Notes: generated by a model from the sequence alone, not told the origin. DNA of 64,000 nucleotides from Nymphalis io (GCF_905147045.1 NC_065896.1:9635001-9699000); one strand, 5' to 3'; shown: positions 1-12,005, counted from the first letter of the stretch. Numbers and translations: made by a program.

Positions 1-339
1 CCTATTCCTACATTTCTAGGTTGTTAATTTTTTATAATCATTTAGATCAATATTATAATCCTTATATTTATACATATATATCCATCACAAAACATCCGTA
101 CTTTATTTTCCTTTTTTCAGTCTTATCAAATCTTTCATTTACTGATAATATTCCAAAATATTTAGTGAGTAAGGCCAAGATAAAAAAAGAAAAACAAAAA
201 AAGAATCGAATCTCTGTCCCTAGAACGACTGTAAATCGTACCATTGTTAAACTTAATTAACGAAAATATTGAAGCTATAACAGCTTCAGAATTCATAATA
301 TCTTGTCCTGAGCAGTGTGGCGATTTTTTAAATTGCAAA

Positions 340-1374
340 ACGGGGCTAAAGGTTTTTCATGTTAACATAAGAAGCTTAAACTGCAATTTCAATAGACTCT
401 TGGTTTTGCTAAATAGATTGAACAACCAGGTTGACGTGCTTATTTTAATGTTGGTTAAGAAAGGTCTCAGTCTTACCTACGTTACCGGGTTTCAGTTCTT
501 TTAAGTCACAGTACACTAACCAAAATGATGGCGTCATTGCATACTTCAGAAGCGGTTTAGATTGTCGTGTTGAGGAGTTTCTTTTTGCGGAACTGTCTAG
601 TTTTAAAATTTCGTTCTGATATTGCTCTAGTAGCCATTTACCGCTCCCCTTCTTACTACAACATTTCTTCATTTATTAACAGTCTTGATAAAGTCTTACT
701 TAGTTTATCGAGCTTTAAAACTGCAGCAATCATTGGAGATATAAACATTAATATTAACACAGCTATTAAGGATCCTCGTATGGATAATTACCTTAACATC
801 CATGGAATGCTGCCTGCATATGTCACTCCAACTAGAAATGAGAAGTGTCTTGATCATGTCATCCTAAGAAGTAACAAAAACACCACCACTGTTATGTTTG
901 ACGCTCCTTTTACAGATCATGTTCCGGTTATTTTTTACTGTGACTTGAAACTGAAACCTACTAAATCCGCTGTTAGTTATATTCGTGTCAATGAGGTCGC
1001 TATCGTTGCTGACCTTGCAATCTGTGATTTTTCGGCCATCTCTAATTCAACTGATCCGGAGAAATCAGCCACGCAACTTGTGGAAACAGTGTCTTCCATC
1101 GTTAAAAATCACACGCATCTTATTCCTGTTCCTAGCAGGAAAAGAATTCTCAAGCCCTGGATCACGCCTGGATTACTTCGTTGCATTCGCAATCGTGATA
1201 AACTGTATAAAAAAAGTAAAAAAAATCCAGATAATACTATTTTTAAAATAACATATATCCGTTACAAAAACTTCTGCAATAATTTATTAAAAAAAATTAA
1301 GTCCGAATACGAATGCAACGAATTTCAGAAAGCTAGGAAGAGCAACAAAAATACTTGGAAATTGATCAATTTGA
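340..1374 (+). pseudogene. Endonuclease domain of the LINE (frameshifted)
   Basis: The domain starts near 345 with the block LKVFHVNIRSL, the usual N-terminal motif of LINE apurinic-type endonucleases. It then loses frame near 450-600 and resumes in another frame with VAIYRSPS, AIIGDININI and, later, DHVPVIF. These correspond to the conserved YRPP-like, GDFN-like and SDH-like blocks of the family. Several frame changes mean no intact enzyme can be made. The reading frame runs up to the antisense insertion at 1389 and resumes beyond it. Confidence 0.75.
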
Positions 1375-1388
1375 TTGGTAATATACCT

Positions 1389-2058
1389 TTTTTTTTTTTT
1401 TTTTTCAACCGCAACCCCGCCAGCGGTCGTCGAGAGCGCGCCAGGGTGTTAGGGCACGCCTCCCTCCTCTCTGTGCCTCCGTCCTGTTACGTGACGGACT
1501 CCCCCGAGTCCGCCACTGGAGGCTGGGCGTCAGGGCTTGAAGCCCCGCGGCGGATCAACAGACTGGCTCCGCCGCCAACCACACCTTAACTCTGCGGCAG
1601 CGTCCGGCCTGCGAAGGCACGTCGCCGTCGAAGAGGTCTCCTTCTTCGTTGCGGGAGCGAGTCCACGTCGTCCTCCCGCTCCCGCTCTGCCTCCTCCTTT
1701 TGCGACATGACGCATGCGCTGAACCGGGACACTGCCGCCCAGATCTATTCGCTTCCGGCCATCTTCTCGACGACGGCCGGAAGCGACAGGTCTCCACCTA
1801 CGGCCGTGGATAAGACCGCGCGAGGCTCCGCCCACGCCGGGCACTCTACGCGCGTGTGTTCCGCCGTATCCACGGCTCCTCCGCCACAATGGTGGCACTC
1901 CACCGTCACCTCCCTACCGACCATCTCACACAGGTACCGGCCAAAACAACCGTGGCCGGTCAAAAGCTGTGTGAGGTGATACGTTCGTGGGCCATGCTTG
2001 CGCTCGACCCACTTCCTTAGCACCGGCCGAATGGCCGCAACGAGGTCCCGGCTAGCGT
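1389..2058 (-). mobile_element. 5'-truncated R1-like LINE fragment inserted antisense
   Basis: On the minus strand this GC-rich segment encodes the C-terminal region of an R1-like retrotransposon protein: a YHLTQLLTGHGCF block followed by a zinc knuckle of the form C-x2-C-x8-H-x4-C, within CHHCGGGAVDTAEHTRVEC. The frame is then stopped by a TAG near 1753. The element's poly-A tail appears as the T run after 1388. The insert is flanked by a direct repeat, TTGGTAATATACCT, at 1375-1388 and 2059-2072, the expected target-site duplication. Its base composition is clearly richer in G and C than the host element. Confidence 0.85.
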
Positions 2059-2072
2059 TTGGTAATATACCT

Positions 2073-3627
2073 AGCAAAAAATCAAAGACGTCTGTTGACC
2101 TGTTAAAGGCATGCTCTGACCCAATTAGTGCCCTAAACAAAGTTAACAAATTTTTTGCTAATGTTGGGAAAAATTTGGCTTCTAGTACAATAGTCTCACA
2201 GCAGAAGTATAGCCCATACCTCCCCAATACTCTTCCTTTGTCTAACTCAATGGTTTAAGATAACGTCGATGAAGCTGAAATCAGATCTATTATTTTCAGC
2301 CTAAAAAATAACTGTGTGGCGGCATTACAACATCTATTGTGAAAACTTCTGAACCTATTTTTACCCCTTTGCTTACACATATTTTTAATCTTTGTCTGAC
2401 TAAAGGAGTTTTCCCCAGGGTCTTTAAACAGGTCATCGTCCACCCTATTCATAAGAATGGAGCGAAGGACAATGTCAATAACTACAGACCCATTTCGGTC
2501 CTGACCACTTTTTCGAAAGTACTGGAAAAGATCCTTAATCGTAGGCTTATCTCTTATTTAAACAATTTCGGCATATTGGCTGATAATCAATACGGGTTCA
2601 GAACTAGCAGATCCACGGATGATGCTGTAATGAGTATGACCGTTTCTATACCTTTATTACTACAGAAATTGGATAGTATTGGTGTCAGAGGATTGGTCTT
2701 AAGTATCTTCGAAAGTTATCTTAGCGAACGGACTCAATATATCTCTATAAATAATCAAGTAAGTGATGAGGAAGATCTTTTCAATGGTGTTCCTCAAGGC
2801 AGCGTACTAGGGCCGACTTTATTCCTGGTCTACATTAATGATCTGTGCAAGCTTAAATTACCAAACTACAAAATCGTAACATATGCCGACGACACCTCAC
2901 TAATTGTCCATGGTAAGAATTGGTCAGATGCTCGAAATAAGGCAGAATTGGCCCTTGCTATCATAATGAACTGGCTGTCCTGTAACTTATTGACTCTTAA
3001 TATAGATAAAACGCGTTATATGACTTTTGGCTCCAGCTATACTTTACCGGCTACGTCATTTCCTATAGTCGCTCATAATTGTTCTGAATACCAGGTTCCT
3101 TGCAACTGTAATAAAATCTCTCGCACTAAGACCATTAAGTATCTCGGAGTAACAATAGATGAGAGGCTAAATTGGAATGATCACATTCAATCTGTAATTT
3201 AAATTTCACTTACTGTATCACAACGTGGGGAGGTGCCGCTAAGATCAATATACTTCGATTAGAGAGAGCACAAAGACTTTTATTAAAAATTATGATCTCT
3301 CAGCCTATCCGTTTCCCTACAATTGAACTATATAAATCTTGTAAAGTTCTCACAGTGCGTCAACTGTATATACTGCAAACAATTCTTCGGAAGCATAAAA
3401 ATATTCCCTATAATAAGTTTGTATCTAACAAACGCAGAAGTGATAGGGTTTGCCAGACCATTCCATTTAAATCAGCGATGGCAAGTCACCAATACAATTA
3501 TTTGAGCTCAATTTTATATAATAGAATAAATAAGAAGAACAATATTTTCTCACTTACGACTTACCAGTGTAAAATTCAAATGACCAACTGGCTTCTCAAT
3601 TTGGGCTATGATGAGACTGAAGCATAA
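2073..3627 (+). pseudogene. Reverse-transcriptase region of the LINE (broken)
   Basis: After the antisense insert the LINE frame continues and then enters an RT domain with the NNYRPISVLTTFSKVLEKI block, GILADNQYGFR, GVPQGSVLGPTLF and the catalytic YADD box (near 2884-2895). The segment that should carry the first catalytic aspartate, between the AVMSM and LDSIGVRGL blocks (about 2630-2670), is missing, so the polymerase cannot be active. A further gap separates the HIQSVI block (stop near 3200) from a C-terminal part that resumes with YCITTWGG and ends at a stop near 3627. Confidence 0.8.
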
Positions 3628-3912
3628 AACGATCAATATAACATTGACCTAACCTATTCTTTCTTCCTACCCCATCCCTTCCTTATAGTATATATATTTA
3701 GATGTATATATTTATGTAGTATATTTTGTTATTAGTTATTGTGTTATTAAATTAAATGATATTTGATTGTTATGTTTATAATGAACAAATAATAAATAAG
3801 TGTGCTGTCGAATTGGAGGGCGATAGTAGCTACGACACAGTTTTATACTAATGTAGTTCCTATCGTATTTATTGTTTCAGATATGTATAATTTGTTCAAA
3901 ATAAATAAATAA

Positions 3913-4550
3913 AAGTACAAAAAAGCTATACTCCATAAGATTAGCACAAACATTTTGCCTAATATAATATTTGACCTGCGCTTTTGTAAATAACAAATTT
4001 AAATCGTACGAAACCTAAGCGGAATATTTACATATTATGTCCTCACTCTTATTTTATTTATTTTAAATATTATAATAAATATTAATTTTAAAAGACTTAA
4101 ATTAATTCTTTAAAAAAGAAGATTTTAAAAAGTTATTTGACAAAATAGAGCATAATATGTCAAAGTAAAATATTTTGCACCTATGTTTCGAAATTGAAGT
4201 GTGAAATTGAAAAATTTAATGCGCCCTGTTTTTGCGTATAAAAAATATTCACAATATTTCAAAAATGTAAAAATAATTGCTTGGTTCGTAGCACATTTCT
4301 CCTTTTGAATATTTTAAAACGATCACGTTATTTAACCGTTAAAATGAAATGTCACAGAGTATACTAACGCTTTGGTAACATTTTGCAAGATTACGAAGCG
4401 CTTTACAATCTCTCTTTGAATCTTAATGGTTTTGTCTAGACTGAATATTTTTATTTTATCGCTTGAATAAGCGCTTAAAATACCTCAACTATTTCCTTCT
4501 GTTTTCAGGTATATGTATAACGTGTTTAAGTTTAACTGATCTTTTCTCAA
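3913..4550. other. AT-rich intergenic stretch
   Basis: No coding exon or recognisable repeat is visible. The 3' part (about 4400-4550) is likely promoter or 5' untranslated sequence of gene A, but no TATA box at a convincing distance was found. Confidence 0.4.
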
Positions 4551-6579
4551 ATGTGTTCAAACAGAGCCATAGTTGACACCTTAGAATGCTACATGGACGA
4601 TTTGGTCGAATGTTTTGAAGATTTTGTAAAAAAATCCCTTTTTGTGATATCCTTTGGAATTGGTTTAATAATCGCTTTGCTTGCTTATATATTAAAAATA
4701 GTCCAAGACCGTCCACCTACACCACATATTATCGCAGGTAAAATTAAATTTTAATTTACGACGTTATTTTTGGTAGTTTCGATTGTTAAAGTTGCAACAA
4801 TTGATTTATTTTAAATAAGACAAATTACTTAACTATAGCATCGTCATATAATATTAAATAAATCATATTTTACACGAATGCTACCTTAATGTGTAATGTA
4901 CTGAATTATTTTAAGAAATAAATCATATTATTACAGAAGCGGCAGTCAACGCTCAATATGAGATAAGAAATATGGAACAAAAAAATGATCAAAGTAACGG
5001 ATTGTTTAATAAATTTTCTCAAAAGGCTAGCCAAAAGGATATTTTAAACCCTAACGAAAGCCGTGTTCAGACAACAACAGCTGTTAACACTATTCCAAGA
5101 CTTCAACCTATGCCAAGCTACGATGAACAAGTTTTAAGGGAAATTGGTTTTTCTTCATGCTCCAAAGTAAGTTTTTGGATCAAAATAAGCAAAAAATATG
5201 TTTGTATATATAACCTAAAAATTACTTTCGTAAATTCGGTAAAAAAACTATTTGACGTAATAAAGTTTGAATGTTGGTAAGGTTTTAAGCTGCTTGCTGC
5301 ATTTTATGCCGAAAATGTCCCCAAATAAAACACGTAGATCTTACCTAAATATTTCCAATTAAAATTAAGATAACCAATAATGCTTACGCTTTTCATGCTC
5401 TGCTATGGAGAGAACCGTCGTTAGGAAGTCAGCATTTATTTGAAGATATTCTCAGACATGTACACAAAAAAAATGCCAACCAATCATGGAGAAGCATTGT
5501 CAAAGATGTCCCGCTACTTACACTTTAAGAACATAACGTCTTTGTACAACTAATAAGCATTTTATTTAAATACCAGGATCAACAATATTCAAAATATGAA
5601 AACATCAAATCCAAAGATATAAAACGGAAAGAGGAATGAAATCTTATTGTTTTTTTCAGTCTGGCTGTAGGAGACGATTTGGTAATAACAACGATATTCC
5701 TTCCCGGTATGTAATTTCCTCTTTATATGTTTGCTCAAGCAATAAGATTAATACATACAAATATCAAAAACTTTTAGAGTCCCGGTACCAAGTTTTCCAT
5801 CACCTACAAAGTACAGGTCGATTCACTCATTACTTTTAAGTAAACGTAAGTGCATATATAATTTGAGTATATTTATATTGTTATAAACATTTTACTTCAT
5901 CTAGATAATGATGCATACAAATGTACTTGATTTTTCTATTTTCAAAATTAAATGTTGATCTTACAAGATCCAAAGTCGATACAACGATTTATAACCAAGT
6001 AGTATACATATTATCAAATAACAGTAGCTTCTTGTAAATATAACAAACTTATTTCGTCCCATATTCAAAATGACTAGATGCCTCTCGTGCGCTCTTACGA
6101 AATGCTACTAACGAGATAAACATTTTAATTGAATTATAAGTTCAGCAGAGTTTTCATTATTCAGTTACATACTAAAAAATGTGGAAACTTATTCTTACAG
6201 ATAACAAAGTTTTTTATTAATTTTTAAGATTATTCTACTATCTTCTGTAAAATATAATATGTAGGAGTAAGTTGTACTGCTCTAGAGCTATTCTATAAGA
6301 ACAAACTCAAAACTCTGCAGAAAATGATCGTAAAATGTCAAAAAATCAAATACGATATTGACTATAACATTTATAACATATTTGTAAAAAAAAGTTACGT
6401 TCATCAAAGTATCGTATCGTAAGACGTTTAATAATATTTCACTAGTGATATACGAAGTGAATTCTTACAGAATAGCACTAGTAACTCTAATTAGTTTTCA
6501 GTTTCTTGTAGACAAATAATTAAATATCTTGTTCACAGATAATATATCATCTTCCCAATTATGTTCGAAAACAAAATGA
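4551..6579 (+). CDS. Gene A: small single-pass membrane protein, unrecognised
   Basis: Five exons join with consistent phases: 4551-4737, 4937-5166, 5660-5706, 5778-5845 and 6539-6579, all with GT..AG introns. They give about 190 residues. The N-terminal 29 residues are acidic and cysteine-bearing. A hydrophobic segment at about 30-50 (FVISFGIGLIIALLAYIL) is the only membrane span. A helical stretch at about 63-80 follows (EAAVNAQYEIRNMEQ), and the C-terminal half is polar and rich in Ser, Pro and Asn. No signal peptide or known domain is seen. Exon 4 could also end at 5839 without changing phase. An overlapping frame of the last exon stays open much further (see findings), so the C-terminus is the least sure part. 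Function is unknown. It resembles B, C and D in layout. Confidence 0.6.
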
Positions 6580-7961
6580 GGTTCCTCCTGTTCGATTCGT
6601 AGCAAAAACGACCGCGATGTACAGACACATTGATAAAATCATTGATAACAAATTTGTATTAAATAGAATCGATGTTGTGTTTGATCTTCAAATTGTAAGG
6701 TTTTGTATATAAGATGGTTTAAAATTATTGTGGAAAAAATATACTTAGTGCAAAAAGTAAATTGAAATTTTATTTGATTTTATTATATCGTGTTTTGAGT
6801 TATAACTGACTTCAAAATTAAAGTTGGATTTTTTTTTTATATAGCGATTGGAATCTTTTAACTTTATTCTATTAGGGCCCTATATTTTTTATGTACACAT
6901 ATATCAACGACTTTAGATAGCATTGTAGTAAATAATACGTACCTTTCAGTTAAAGCCTTATTATTTAAAAAATTTAAAACTACTAAAAATTGTATTTTTT
7001 TAATATATGTGTATTATGCGTTTCAATACAAATATTTAACATAATTTCCAGTAGTTTTGTAGTCGGCTTAATTTAAAAAGTTTTGTTTAGTTGTAGAAAT
7101 TCGAAAGAAACCAAGACATTTAGAAAAGTGAGTACTTAGTCATCAAAGTAAAGGTCCCTGAGAACATTCTGGAAACACCATTTTCTGCTGTAGTTTTCAG
7201 GGCTATTTCTCATAATAGTTCTGCAATCTAGTCAATGGCCGCTCGCCGGTCCAAAGTAAATATTTTTCAGCTTTCCACATCATTTCAATGCAGTTTCCCA
7301 CACAATAGCCAACAAAATGGATGTCCATAAATATGTTGAAATGTACTTCGCTTTGTAAAAACATTTTTTTTATTATATTTTTTTATCCGAAGCCTTTACA
7401 TATGATGAAGTTTAAATAAAATGTGTTTTTGTGGGACATTTTTAGTCTGCTTATGTTATCGTATTTATTAATTGTTAAATGCCTTATTTGTCTGGTGACA
7501 AGCTTATAAGAGTGTAGAATCCGAGGTTCTAAGTTCCAATCCCCTATGGAACCAAAACAAAGTTATTGGATTTTTTATCATTAAATTTATATAGTAGTCT
7601 GGAATTTGAAAGTCGAACTCTTTACGGTCGCTTCGGATTGCCGTATTAAGAGAATTATGTGTTCAACCTTGATTATGAACTTGAAATATTCCAAGCTTTC
7701 ATGTATACTTTTTATTTTAAATTAAGCTTTCACAATTTGTATCTACTAACAATGTCGCTTGCTTTATATCCATATTGCAATAAAATTATCCAGTGACATG
7801 TATATAGCCAATGCTATTATGTATCTATATTACTTGCATAATTTATTCTGCCTAAGAAATACGTCATATGTCACAATTTACAAGCTTCATAATTTTTTTT
7901 TAATATCTACACAGTTTTTGTAAATTTTGTAAAAGATAAAATGTATATTACATGAATAGAA
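6580..7961. other. Intergenic stretch between genes A and B
   Basis: It contains a degraded family C SINE (7495-7690). A possible polyadenylation signal for gene A lies near 7412. Otherwise it is AT-rich with no supported exon. Confidence 0.4.
7495..7690 (+). repeat. Family C tRNA-derived SINE, degraded
   Basis: Matches the family C order: a tRNA-like start with a TTCCAATCCC B-box relic, then AAAGTTATTGGA, then TCTGGAATTTGAAAGT and CGGATTGCCGT. Many substitutions. Confidence 0.6.
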
Positions 7962-10330
7962 ATGGCGAAAAGGCGTATTTATAATGGTAAGTTTCTGTAA
8001 CATTTATTGTATTAATGTTCGAAATTACAAAAAAAACCTTTCTAGAAGAAAATATATAACAAGATTTTTAAATCATATAAATCTTCTTGATATTTTTATA
8101 TATGTCAATCAATCAATCAATCAATAGCCAATCATAGTCCACTGCTAAACATAGGCCTCTCCCAAGTCCTCCGCCTTCCGCATCCAGTCGGTTATACTGG
8201 TATATGTACTTTCAAGCAATTTATGAAAAAGCATATTTCAGTAAGCATGCTCCATCTAATGCTGCACCATGTAATTACTATCAAGTGTTATAAGATAATC
8301 AAGCGTAAGCATAAAAAACGTATTTTAGGTGTCTACAAAACATCTTCGACAACGTGTCAGAGAGTTCAAGACTGGCAGATATATATTCGAAAGATCCTAA
8401 AATATCTATGGATGTTATATACCACTGTGACTGCCAATTGGGTTTCTATTGCAACTTTTGGTGTTGTGATCTTTGCTATCCTTCTACCTATTGTACCTAA
8501 CGCAAACAAGAGCAATGAATTAAATGAAATAAAGAAAGTTGTGGATCAAATGACGGTAACGTTTGTTTATTTTATAGAGATTACTTTATTTTTGGATAGC
8601 AAAGTTGGAATGACATCATGATATGGTAACTAAATTACAAATATTTTTACTAAGTTGTCTTGGTGGTAGGGCTTTGTGCAAGTCCATCTAGGTATGTACC
8701 ACCCACTCATTAAATATTCCACCGCATCAAGAGATTGTACTTCTAAATTGTTGATCTGGCTGGAACAAAGTACGATTTGAATTCATTTGAATTTAATGTA
8801 AGTATAAAATATATCAAAATTATTACATACACTATTTATTTAAGCCATTATATTTCAAGCCCGTATTGTATTTTGAATTTAAGCTGGGTTTTTAATCCCT
8901 GTTATATTTCAGTATTTACTTTGTGAAATCGTGCGTCTGCGTATAAGTACCAGTTTAATTGTATACATTTATAAAGCCTTTTTTTGTTAAGTATGTACAA
9001 GCTTTAATGTCATATCTGCAATAATCGAGCCAAGATACCTTAGTCGAAAGAGCTCGTGGATCTTCAACAATGATCACAAGTTCAAATCTAGGTACCTCTG
9101 AGTTTTTCATGCTCTAAACTGGGTTAATGGAGGAACAGGGTTATGTGACCGGGGTTTATCCGCATATTTATTCTTATTGAATAAGTATCCGCAAAAGCTC
9201 GGTCCACAAGTATCCGCAAACTACTGCGATGGCCGTCTTTGGCATGTAATGATAGTATCGAAATAACGCATATATTTATATATCTACTGTGTTGTGCTAT
9301 TCTCGTGGCTCAGCGGAGCTCTGATCAGGGGGCGCTAGTGATCTCATCAACCAGCACGTCACGTGCATACAGCATCGCGAGACCATCCCAGCTGCCTTCG
9401 TCCTCAGGGTCATCGGAAACAGGAGTCTTGAAGCAGCTGCGTTGATTGACGCCAAGACCTTCCACGCCGATTGATTGATATAAGTTCACGCACCAGTCTC
9501 TCCACATTTCATGCGGGCAAGTCTACAGCGTATACAGGGTGGTGTTACGATACACGCCACCGTAGTGACGCATCTCTGCCAATTTTGGATTTTAATTCTG
9601 TAGTGACAGACACCCGACAGTCTGTGCGCCCCGTAGAGGGCCATCGATCGCACAATTTCTCCTAGAGGCTTAGAAAAGAGCCTTTGCCAAGCTGTGTGTT
9701 ATTACTACATTTTATGTAGCATCATGATTATATACTTTTTTAAATATATTAATGTTAATAGGACGAAGTAACGCGTGCTGAAGTAGCTTGTCTGACTGCT
9801 GCTGAAGACCTGTGTAGCTTACGTTCCTCGATTTCTGACGAACAAACGGAAACAGTCAGTATTAAATATGTTATCGTCGTGCCGTGACCATACAAGTTAT
9901 ATGAAGTACATTTTATTTAAATGTGCTTCAAGTTATCATATTACGAAAAGATGGCATTTTTATTATCTTTAAAATGGTCTAATCACCATCATCGACATAA
10001 ATATATAAAGCAAAAATGAAATATGAATGGCTTAAAAGATGCGATCATGACCTAATTCAATTGTCCTATTACTCGTAAACGCTATTTATAGTCAAGGCAC
10101 GACAACATATTTCAAAACATTTAAATATTACAAATGAATTATAATTACAGTCTTTTCTCAAACGAGAGATTTACGAGACCTGTCAATTTGTACAAACCGC
10201 GGATTATTCTCGACGCGATCGGAGCCCGTTCAAGTTGAAAAGAAAATCGGTTTCTTTCGCCGTATCTTCTCCCTCTGTAGAAACGACTCGAGAAAGGTTA
10301 GTAAGTACATGTATAACAAAAGGCACTTAG
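7962..10330 (+). CDS. Gene B: small single-pass membrane protein with coiled stretch, unrecognised
   Basis: Four exons join in phase: 7962-7986 (starting MAKRRIYN), 8242-8555, 9762-9854 and 10151-10330. They give about 203 residues. The N-terminal 70 residues are basic (HKKRILG), a hydrophobic segment lies at about 75-95 (WVSIATFGVVIFAILLPIV), and helical heptad-like stretches follow across the junction VVDQMT/DEVTRAEVA. The tail is rich in Arg, Ser and Lys. The stop used here (TAG at 10328-10330) is followed by AATAAA at 10416-10421. A good donor at 10301 and another at 10297 offer alternatives: the second splices in phase to 11348-11420. No known domain. Its introns hold a LINE scrap, a family A SINE and a GC-rich block. 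Confidence 0.6.
8100..8205. repeat. Old repeat fragment with a CAAT microsatellite
   Basis: A short (CAAT)n run at about 8107-8126 precedes a segment with CATAGTCCACTGCTAAACAT and CCTCTCCCAAGTCCTCC. This matches my memory of a scattered lepidopteran retrotransposon tail. It lies in the first intron of gene B. Confidence 0.45.
8660..8790 (+). repeat. Family A repeat, 5' part only
   Basis: Starts TGGTGGTAGGGCTTTGTGCA and continues through ACCACCCACTCAT, then decays. It lies in intron 2 of gene B. Confidence 0.75.
9285..9665. other. GC-rich block of unknown origin in intron 2 of gene B
   Basis: Base composition is far richer in G and C than the surroundings, and open frames of about 60 codons exist on both strands (for example 9325-9507 on minus). 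No motif is recognised. It is most likely a fragment of an unidentified transposable element. Confidence 0.35.
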
Positions 10331-10871
10331 ATTGACACATGGTGCACGCGTACATAATAATGTATGCTAATGGAAGTTCCTTTGCGAATTTTATACCTAT
10401 AAATGTTTATAACAAAATAAACTGGAATTACTTTGCAATATGACTGCGCTATTATATACTTCTAATAAACTCAAGATTCATGGCACTCAAGACGTTATTA
10501 AAAATCACGTCGCAGTAATCAAAATAGTTTAGACAATTGTGTTTTCCAATTATTTGTTTAGATATGGTTTTTCCACGAAAACTTCTTTTTATATCCAATT
10601 TCAAACTTTCAGCTCTTTTCCGTTGAAATTGAATTTAAAAATACAAATAAAAATGTGAAATGTTTTTTCAGAAAATCGCAATAACTAATTATGCATACCG
10701 ACTAATTCGACTCTTGAAAATGTTGTATGATGGAAAATTTTAAATACGAAAAACTCTCAAGATCTTGTTTTGCAAAATAAATATGCCAAAAAAAATAGCT
10801 GTTTTATTAGTAACAACATTACTATTACGTAATACTAATACGTAAAAAAAAACTCGGTATTAATCTCATCT

Positions 10872-11155
10872 AATTTTTTTTTATAACATATGGCAAATAG
10901 CAGTTCACCTGATAGTAAATGGTTACCATCCCCCATGGAAATTGACGCCGTAAGAAATACATATTAACCATTCCTTAAAACACCAATCACCAACCTTGGG
11001 AACGTAGATGTTATATCCTTCGTGCTAAGTCTAATTGACTCACTCACCCTTCTAACCGGAACATAACGATACTAAGTATTGCTGTTTGGTGATAGAGTAT
11101 GTGATGGTTACCACCTGGTTACCACCTGGTAACCAGGCGGCATTGCACAAAGTCG
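10872..11155 (-). repeat. Family A repeat, degraded
   Basis: Antisense copy: T run, CACCTGATAGTAAATGGT, CCAACCTTGGGAAC, CTCACTCACCC, ACCGGAACATAAC, ending TTGCACAAAGTCGTA. It carries a local duplication of GGTTACCACCT near 11105-11125. Confidence 0.75.
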
Positions 11156-11347
11156 TATTACTAACAACTATCATCGTTGCTATTTACGATCTTAAAAATA
11201 TCCATTTATTTCTAAATTTTTTAAAGATCCTCTTTCGTGTATTCTTTTTTAAATGTTACAATGTCAATATTATTTATTATCGCGTAATAAATGCGTCAAA
11301 TTAAAAGTAAAGTTTTATATTTTGAAAATTAAACACGACATTGACAG

Positions 11348-11420
11348 TACAGTACGCGCTGAAGAAGCGCATAATACAGTCAATTATAAGATGGAACAAT
11401 TACATAACAATATGAGATAG
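11348..11420 (+). other. Possible alternative last exon of gene B
   Basis: An acceptor (GACAG at 11343-11347) is followed by an open frame TVRAEEAHNTVNYKMEQ ending in TAG. It joins in phase with a gene B donor at 10297. The start resembles gene B exon 3 (DEVTRAEVA), so it could instead be a decayed exon copy. Confidence 0.25.
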
Positions 11421-11436
11421 AACCTATGAAGCGATT

Positions 11437-12005
11437 ATGCCAAATCATCACAAATATCTTGAAAAATCGTCAATAGCAATAGCATTACTTTTTACAATAA
11501 TCATATTAACAGGGATTCTAGCCGCACAGTTCTGGAAGCGATATGCAATTCGCAACGAACTTTCTAGCATGAAAAATAATTTGCATCATCTTAAGGTAAG
11601 CTTAAAATTTAAACGCTAGACACACAGCCTTATGAAATTATTTAAAACAACACTTCGCAATGGGATAAAGAGATATCATCAGTTGTATCCGATAAATGAC
11701 CATGTATTCCACTGTAAAAGGAATTTAGAAGCCATTATTATGCTTAAATTTCTAATTTAGTTTCTAAGAATTTAAAAAAATGTTTTACCGGATTATTATA
11801 TTTATTAAACACTTTTAACTTTTTATTTTTTCAGGAAACAGTCAACAACATAGGTACTGCTTACGACATCTTACACAATGAGCTATTTGATTTAGCAATA
11901 ATGAATAATACGCAACTATGTTCTTATAAAAACAAGGGAGAATATATTTGCAAAAGAAAATCAAGCTTCGTTAAAAATACCCTTCAAAATCAGCAAAAGT
12001 TTTAA
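11437..12005 (+). CDS. Gene C: 109-residue single-pass membrane protein, unrecognised
   Basis: Two exons, 11437-11595 and 11835-12005, join in phase 0 and give 109 residues. A strong hydrophobic segment lies at about 11-32 (SIAIALLFTIIILTGILAAQ). A helical, heptad-like region NELSSMKNNLHHLK then runs across the intron into ETVNNIGTAYDILHNEL, followed by a short basic tail with two cysteines (C-x9-C). AATAAA follows at 12074-12079. The layout (membrane segment, about 20 residues, phase-0 intron, helix) is the same as in genes B and D. No known domain. Gene D converges on it from the other strand. Confidence 0.65.

Larger units (their letters stand above)
160..3912 (+). mobile_element. Decayed APE-type non-LTR retrotransposon, Jockey/CR1-like group
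   Basis: This is the remains of a LINE with an apurinic-type endonuclease followed by a reverse transcriptase, both on the plus strand and both broken by frameshifts, stops and deletions. The order endonuclease, RT with a YADD box, then a C-terminal tail is typical of Jockey/CR1-like elements. The 3' side ends in an A- and T-rich tail with AATAAATAAATAAA near 3900. A second retrotransposon fragment sits inside it in antisense at 1389-2058. Both outer boundaries are estimates, because I could not find a target-site duplication for this element. Confidence 0.8.

Noticed and set aside
1530..1898. Arginine-rich open frames on minus within the nested LINE
   Set aside because: They are shadow frames of the GC-rich R1-like fragment. 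The true frame is the one with the zinc knuckle.
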